A DNA stretch of 64,000 nucleotides from Bacteroidota bacterium (lineage in GTDB: Bacteria; Bacteroidota; Bacteroidia; UKL13-3): assembly GCA_030680835.1 (NCBI GenBank), contig JAUXUD010000062.1, positions 1 to 64,000 on the forward strand, in the 5' to 3' direction. The notes under the pieces are model-generated. The model did no database searches. It worked only from the letters and a program-made list of their open reading frames with translations, and had not been told where the DNA came from. Of this stretch, positions 60,022-64,000 are shown in pieces (the stretch's first letter is position 1; every line of letters starts with the position of its first letter). Position numbers and translations under genes: made by a program.

Positions 60022-60495
60022 TTACGCCTTTTCTGAATTTCCGGAATTGAAAACTAATGGAATTATATTTTCGATAAGTAAAATCTTAATGCCTGTTTCC
60101 CTATAATAAAAATTATGCAGTTCATGAAAGACTTTAATAGTTTTTATTTCATTTTTTAAATAGAAACATTTAAAATGGTTAAAAGAACTAAATCTAATTG
60201 ATAGGTCTCTAAGCTTATAAATTTCAAAAGTCCTTTTAGAAATTATTTTAATAAAACCGGTAGCCAATAAAATACCTTTCCAAATTGGTATTGGTTTATA
60301 TTTACTAAGTGAGACAAAATTATCTACATCATAATCATTATTGGATTTAGTTACTTCACCCATTTCGTTTGCACCGGAATTTTTTTCAGGAATTAACTGT
60401 AAATAATTACCGATTTTTAATTGAAAAAAATCATTTGAGTTCCCTTTTTTGAAATTTAAATTTTTCCATTCAATATTTGACATTTTATTTTTCAT
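60022..60495 (-). CDS. Hypothetical protein
   Basis: 157 aa open frame, no recognised domain. Confidence 0.4.
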   Translation of the reverse strand: MKNKMSNIEWKNLNFKKGNSNDFFQLKIGNYLQLIPEKNSGANEMGEVTKSNNDYDVDNFVSLSKYKPIPIWKGILLATGFIKIISKRTFEIYKLRDLSIRFSSFNHFKCFYLKNEIKTIKVFHELHNFYYRETGIKILLIENIIPLVFNSGNSEKA

Positions 60496-60796
60496 CTTTT
60501 TTCATACGAATTTTAAAACTAATTGGGGCTAATACAATTTTAGTTGTCAATACGCTTGAATAAAATAATTTTGTTGATTGTTTTAAAAGTTGTATCTTGA
60601 TAATTTATAATTAATAATTATAAATGCACAGGTTATGATGTTTTCAAACTTTTTAATCAATCGAATATATTGTTTGGTCCGCCACTACTAATCTCAAACT
60701 TTCAACTCTACAAAAAAAAGTTTACCTACGATATTATAGTTTGTCATTATAATTTTTTATTTAGGTTTGTGCTGCTGTTCTTTTAAAACAAAAGCT

Positions 60797-61300
60797 ATGA
60801 AAAAATTGTTCAGTTCTATCTGCATTGCAGTAATGGCATTGCATGGCTATTCACAAAACATCGGTATTGGTAATACTACACCACAATCCAAACTATCCGT
60901 TGGAGCAAGTTCTCAATTTCAAATTGATAGCATTGGCAACATTAAAAAGATCAATAATATCCCATATTCATTTCCTGCATCTCAAGGAAGCAGTGATCAA
61001 ATATTGACAAATAATGGCAGTGGAAGCTTGAACTGGACTTCAACTAGCGGAACTGCATGGGGTTTAAGTGGCAATACTGGTACAAGTTCAACTACTAATT
61101 TTATTGGAATAAACGATAGTGTTGCTTTGACATTTAAAGTAAATAATAGTCGTGCAGGTTTCATAGACTCGAGTACATATTCTACTTTTTACGGAATTCG
61201 ATCCGGCAATTCTAACACAGGAAACTATAATACTTTAATCGGGTATCAATCACTTTGGATGAACACTTTTGGAATTCACAACACTGGGCTATTTAAATGA
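60797..61300 (+). pseudogene. Truncated secreted tail-fibre/adhesin-like protein, N-terminal part
   Basis: Signal peptide MKKLFSSICIAVMALHGYSQNIGIGNTTPQSKLSV; ends within NTGNYNTLIGYQSLWMNTFG repeats. Confidence 0.55.
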
Positions 61301-61459
61301 TGGTAAACGATTTGGTTATTATTTTCCAACACTTAGTGTTCAAACTAACACTTATTATTATTTATTCAGGAAAAATTAATGCACGTGTTTTTAGCAGTGA
61401 AAAGGAGGTGTTTATAAGTTAAATTGTGAAACGACCTTGTATCTTCTGTTTTAATCGCC

Positions 61460-62311
61460 TTACTTTTTACCTTTATTTGGTTTTGATTTATTTCCTTTAA
61501 CTATTACTTTGATGCTATCAGCAACTGGCAAGTTTTCGGGCATGGTTCCACCAATTTCTTCAATGGTTTTACGCACCTTTTTACCAATTTCAAAATGAGT
61601 TTTATTTGCTTGTTGCTTCCCTTTAATTTGTTCTTTTCTAAGTTTTTCTTCTGTTTGAGTAGCACGAAACAAATTGGCGGCTAATTCGGTACTTCCCATA
61701 TGGTCAAGTAGATTCTCGCTTTTCTTTAATCCTTTGTTTTTATGAATTCCTTTGGCATCCAGTCCGCCATACAAACCCATGTACCCATGATTTTGGAAGA
61801 TTGCATAATCAAGAGGTTCAATAACTCCCGCCTCTTTTGCTGCATCGGCCAATTGAATATTATGTCTTTTCATCTCGTCACGCAAAAACAAACGCTTCTC
61901 TGCTTCACTTTTTAAACGGTTGTATTCGTCCATCTGCCTTATTTCCTGTAAGCGGGTCTGCATGGCAAAATAGGTTTGCCCTTGCGCCACAACCTCCTTA
62001 GATGGATCTGCGTTCTGAACAATTAAATAGCAGGCATATCGCGATAATTTTACACCGTCTTCCATTGGCCTTTGAGCACCCGACCCAATTGAAACCATCT
62101 CGAGGAAGTCCTCGAAATGGTCTTCGACCCTATGGCCACTGTTTAAACAAGCTTCCTTTGCCTTGTCTATAACCGGTTTAAAGTGTCTGTATTCAGAGTA
62201 TTCTAAAATCTTGCCAAGCAAACGTGCAGACCACCACTCATTGCCATTTTCGTCAACCTGCTTGATTTTTTCAAATTCAGTTTCATTGGGACCACCTAAT
62301 TTTTTTCTCAT
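61460..62311 (-). CDS. dinD: DinD-like DNA-damage-inducible protein (BRO-N family)
   Basis: 283 aa; EWWSARLLGKILEYSEYRHFKPVIDKAKEACLNSGHRVEDHFEDFLEMVSIGSGAQRPMEDGVKLSRYACYLIVQNADPSKEVVAQGQTYFAMQTR. Confidence 0.9.
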   Translation of the reverse strand: MRKKLGGPNETEFEKIKQVDENGNEWWSARLLGKILEYSEYRHFKPVIDKAKEACLNSGHRVEDHFEDFLEMVSIGSGAQRPMEDGVKLSRYACYLIVQNADPSKEVVAQGQTYFAMQTRLQEIRQMDEYNRLKSEAEKRLFLRDEMKRHNIQLADAAKEAGVIEPLDYAIFQNHGYMGLYGGLDAKGIHKNKGLKKSENLLDHMGSTELAANLFRATQTEEKLRKEQIKGKQQANKTHFEIGKKVRKTIEEIGGTMPENLPVADSIKVIVKGNKSKPNKGKK

Positions 62312-62510
62312 GTTTAATTTATTAATTCTGGTCTATTCTCTTTTTTATTAACCTTATTATTACAACCTTATTCATATTATCAAATATACATAATAACTCA
62401 ACTTATATTATTTTACAAAACTACTGTTATTATTCCCGGGGTTTCAAACTGCAAAAACCTTTTCCGCATCGAATGTTAAATGCTCGCTAAATTTTACACA
62501 TCCTAACTGA

Positions 62511-63042
62511 TTGGTATGCATATGGGTATGTCTGCCTCTTCAAGACTCAGAGAGTTCCCTTTCACCGTCTGTTGAACCCGCTGCAGCCTTAACACTTTCA
62601 GCATGGATTGCTCACGACCATAAAACTACAGGATGGCAGCCGGCAATTATAAAAAGACTTACCCTTGCTTCCGTTGTATTTCGGTTGCAGCTCACCAGGA
62701 GGAGATTATTTTAAAGGTAAAATTGATGAAATCAGTATTTATAACCGTGCTTTAACTGCAGGTGAAATTTCCTTAATGTATAGCAGTGCAGCTCCGGTTG
62801 AAAGCTTGAATAAGCCTGATAGCCGAATGGAGATTTATCCAAACCCCTTTTCAAATGAGATTACTATTTTAAATCATTCAAACAAAGCCATTCAAGCGGC
62901 CGTTTTTGATCTCATGGGCAGTAAAATTTTTGAGCAAATCATTGAGCCCGATAATGCTAAACTTGATTTAACCATCATAAATGGCACTGGCGTTTTTCTA
63001 TTACAATTGAATCATTTCTTCTATAAAATAATCAAGCTATAG
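62511..63042 (+). pseudogene. Degraded LamG / T9SS sorting-domain gene fragment
   Basis: ALTLSAWIAHDHKTTGWQPAIIKR in one frame, then FKGKIDEISIYNRALTAGEISLMYS...MEIYPNPFSNEITI in another. Confidence 0.65.
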
Positions 63043-63142
63043 TTCCTTATAAGCGATAATAGTTAATTATTCAAAGTCAGAAACAATACGGAGAAACAGT
63101 GCGGAAAATTCTCAGAATGGTTCAAGGACAATAATATGCAAC

Positions 63143-63178
63143 AAAAAAACCAAACGATGCATCAAAGTTTGGTTTTTT
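63143..63178. terminator. Rho-independent-like hairpin
   Basis: AAAAAACCAAAC-N11-GTTTGGTTTTTT. Confidence 0.7.
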
Positions 63179-63231
63179 GTTGGGTAAAGGATATGCTGGA
63201 GTTCCAGTAGTTTGTTTCTGTATTTATAAAT

Positions 63232-63247
63232 ACCCCCTTTTGGGGGT
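63232..63247. terminator. Short hairpin ACCCCC-TTTT-GGGGGT
   Basis: Perfect 6-bp stem in intergenic DNA. Confidence 0.4.
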
Positions 63248-63395
63248 CAGTGCGTTTGCCATTTATTAATAGATTGTAAACATTGTTAAATACCGATTAT
63301 TTCTATATGTCCAATTAATAAACGTGTATGTGTTTTTATTAAACGTGTACTATTTTTAATAAATGCATGTTTATAAGTGTTCCATAAAATTCCGA

Positions 63396-63432
63396 TAAAC
63401 GAGACTGCCTCCCATTGAACCAGTCTCGTTTA
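63396..63432 (-). terminator. Terminator-like hairpin for the 63449 gene
   Basis: TAAACGAGACTG-N13-CAGTCTCGTTTA, 12-bp stem. Confidence 0.6.
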
Positions 63433-63448
63433 AACTGTATTTTTTAAA

Positions 63449-63976
63449 TTAATTTTTTACAATAATCATCGTTTTGGTTTCAACCAATTGCTCATCGGCA
63501 AGCAGGGAATAATGATAAGTACCACTTACTAAATTCTTGCAGTCGAGTTCCAGTTGTCCAAAACCGGTTTTATTGAGCGGAAATGCTTGCACAAGTTTGC
63601 CATTATTGTCAATTACTTTAATAAATGCCGACTTCACAGTTTCGGGTAAGTAGTAATCAATAAAAGTTACATCGTTTAAAGGATTGGGAATATTTTGGAA
63701 CAGTTCGGCAGTTTTGCTAATCTCTGCTTTTACTTTTGGATCAGTTCCACTTATAGAACCGCTGGTTTTGTTTATTACAGGTGTAGTAGCATCTAATTTT
63801 GCTTTGAGTTCTTCTATTTGTTTTTGCTGCTCTTTAATGGCTTGAGTTAAAACAGGAATCAACATATCATAGTTTACTGAATAAAACCCTTCTTCATCTT
63901 TTTTAGTGGCTTCAGGTATTACTTGCTCCAATTCTTGTGCAATAAATCCATATTTATATCCTTCACTAAATTTCAA
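63449..63976 (-). CDS. C-terminal part of a tail-fibre/intramolecular chaperone (S74-like) protein with T9SS-type tail; may continue past the window edge
   Basis: YGFIAQELEQVIPEATKKDEEGFYSVNYDMLIPVLTQAIKEQQKQIEELKAKL is S74-like; FQNIPNPLNDVTFIDYYLPETVKSAFIKVID is T9SS-like. Confidence 0.75.
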   Translation of the reverse strand: MKFSEGYKYGFIAQELEQVIPEATKKDEEGFYSVNYDMLIPVLTQAIKEQQKQIEELKAKLDATTPVINKTSGSISGTDPKVKAEISKTAELFQNIPNPLNDVTFIDYYLPETVKSAFIKVIDNNGKLVQAFPLNKTGFGQLELDCKNLVSGTYHYSLLADEQLVETKTMIIVKN

Positions 63977-64000
63977 ATCTGTAAATTCTTCTTTTCTGAA

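Noticed and set aside
63396-63432. CGAGACT in this hairpin as an attR copy of the tRNA-Arg 3' end
   Set aside because: Only 7 nt match, no longer similarity to the tRNA 3' end; the hairpin is well explained as a terminator.
1-64000. Complete insertion sequences, rRNA operons, integrase or reverse transcriptase (DGR/retron)
   Set aside because: No DDE/tyrosine/serine recombinase, rRNA or RT motifs found in the ORF track or by reading.

Overview
This 64 kb window looks like chromosomal DNA from a member of Bacteroidota. Supporting signs are T9SS C-terminal sorting domains, SprB-type repeats, TAnnTTTG promoter elements and a truncated-type CarB. Positions ~0.7-46 kb are mostly housekeeping genes: carB, radC, rpsT, an IscA/ErpA-like gene, 3-hydroxyacyl-CoA dehydrogenase, menB, menD, a cyclophilin, a gmhA-like SIS gene, dsbD, a LysM/glucosaminidase gene, a SerB-SerA-ACT fusion, rlmB, a DUF2723 gene, a BaiN-like flavoprotein, an SPFH operon and metG. 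Dispersed palindromic repeats and toxin-antitoxin-like pairs lie between them. Positions 44.1-58.8 kb hold three giant paralogous SprB-repeat T9SS surface proteins. They are interrupted at ~47.4-51.4 kb by an accessory insert made of a 42-bp-periodic minisatellite in two orientations, ATPase and other gene debris, an attC-like foldback, a HEPN-motif protein, and an XRE-ImmA protease / DUF4411 PIN-like pair. Positions 59-64 kb follow a tRNA-Arg(CCT) and form a decayed accessory zone with a frameshifted MntA-HepT pair, DinD, and tail-fibre and LamG/T9SS fragments. The strongest leads are the HEPN + XRE-ImmA + DUF4411 insert with its attC-like site, the 42-bp minisatellite, and a tandem duplication at 28.4-32.2 kb that left a remnant of the rlmB 3' end. 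All calls come from reading the sequence and ORF translations; no database search was run.
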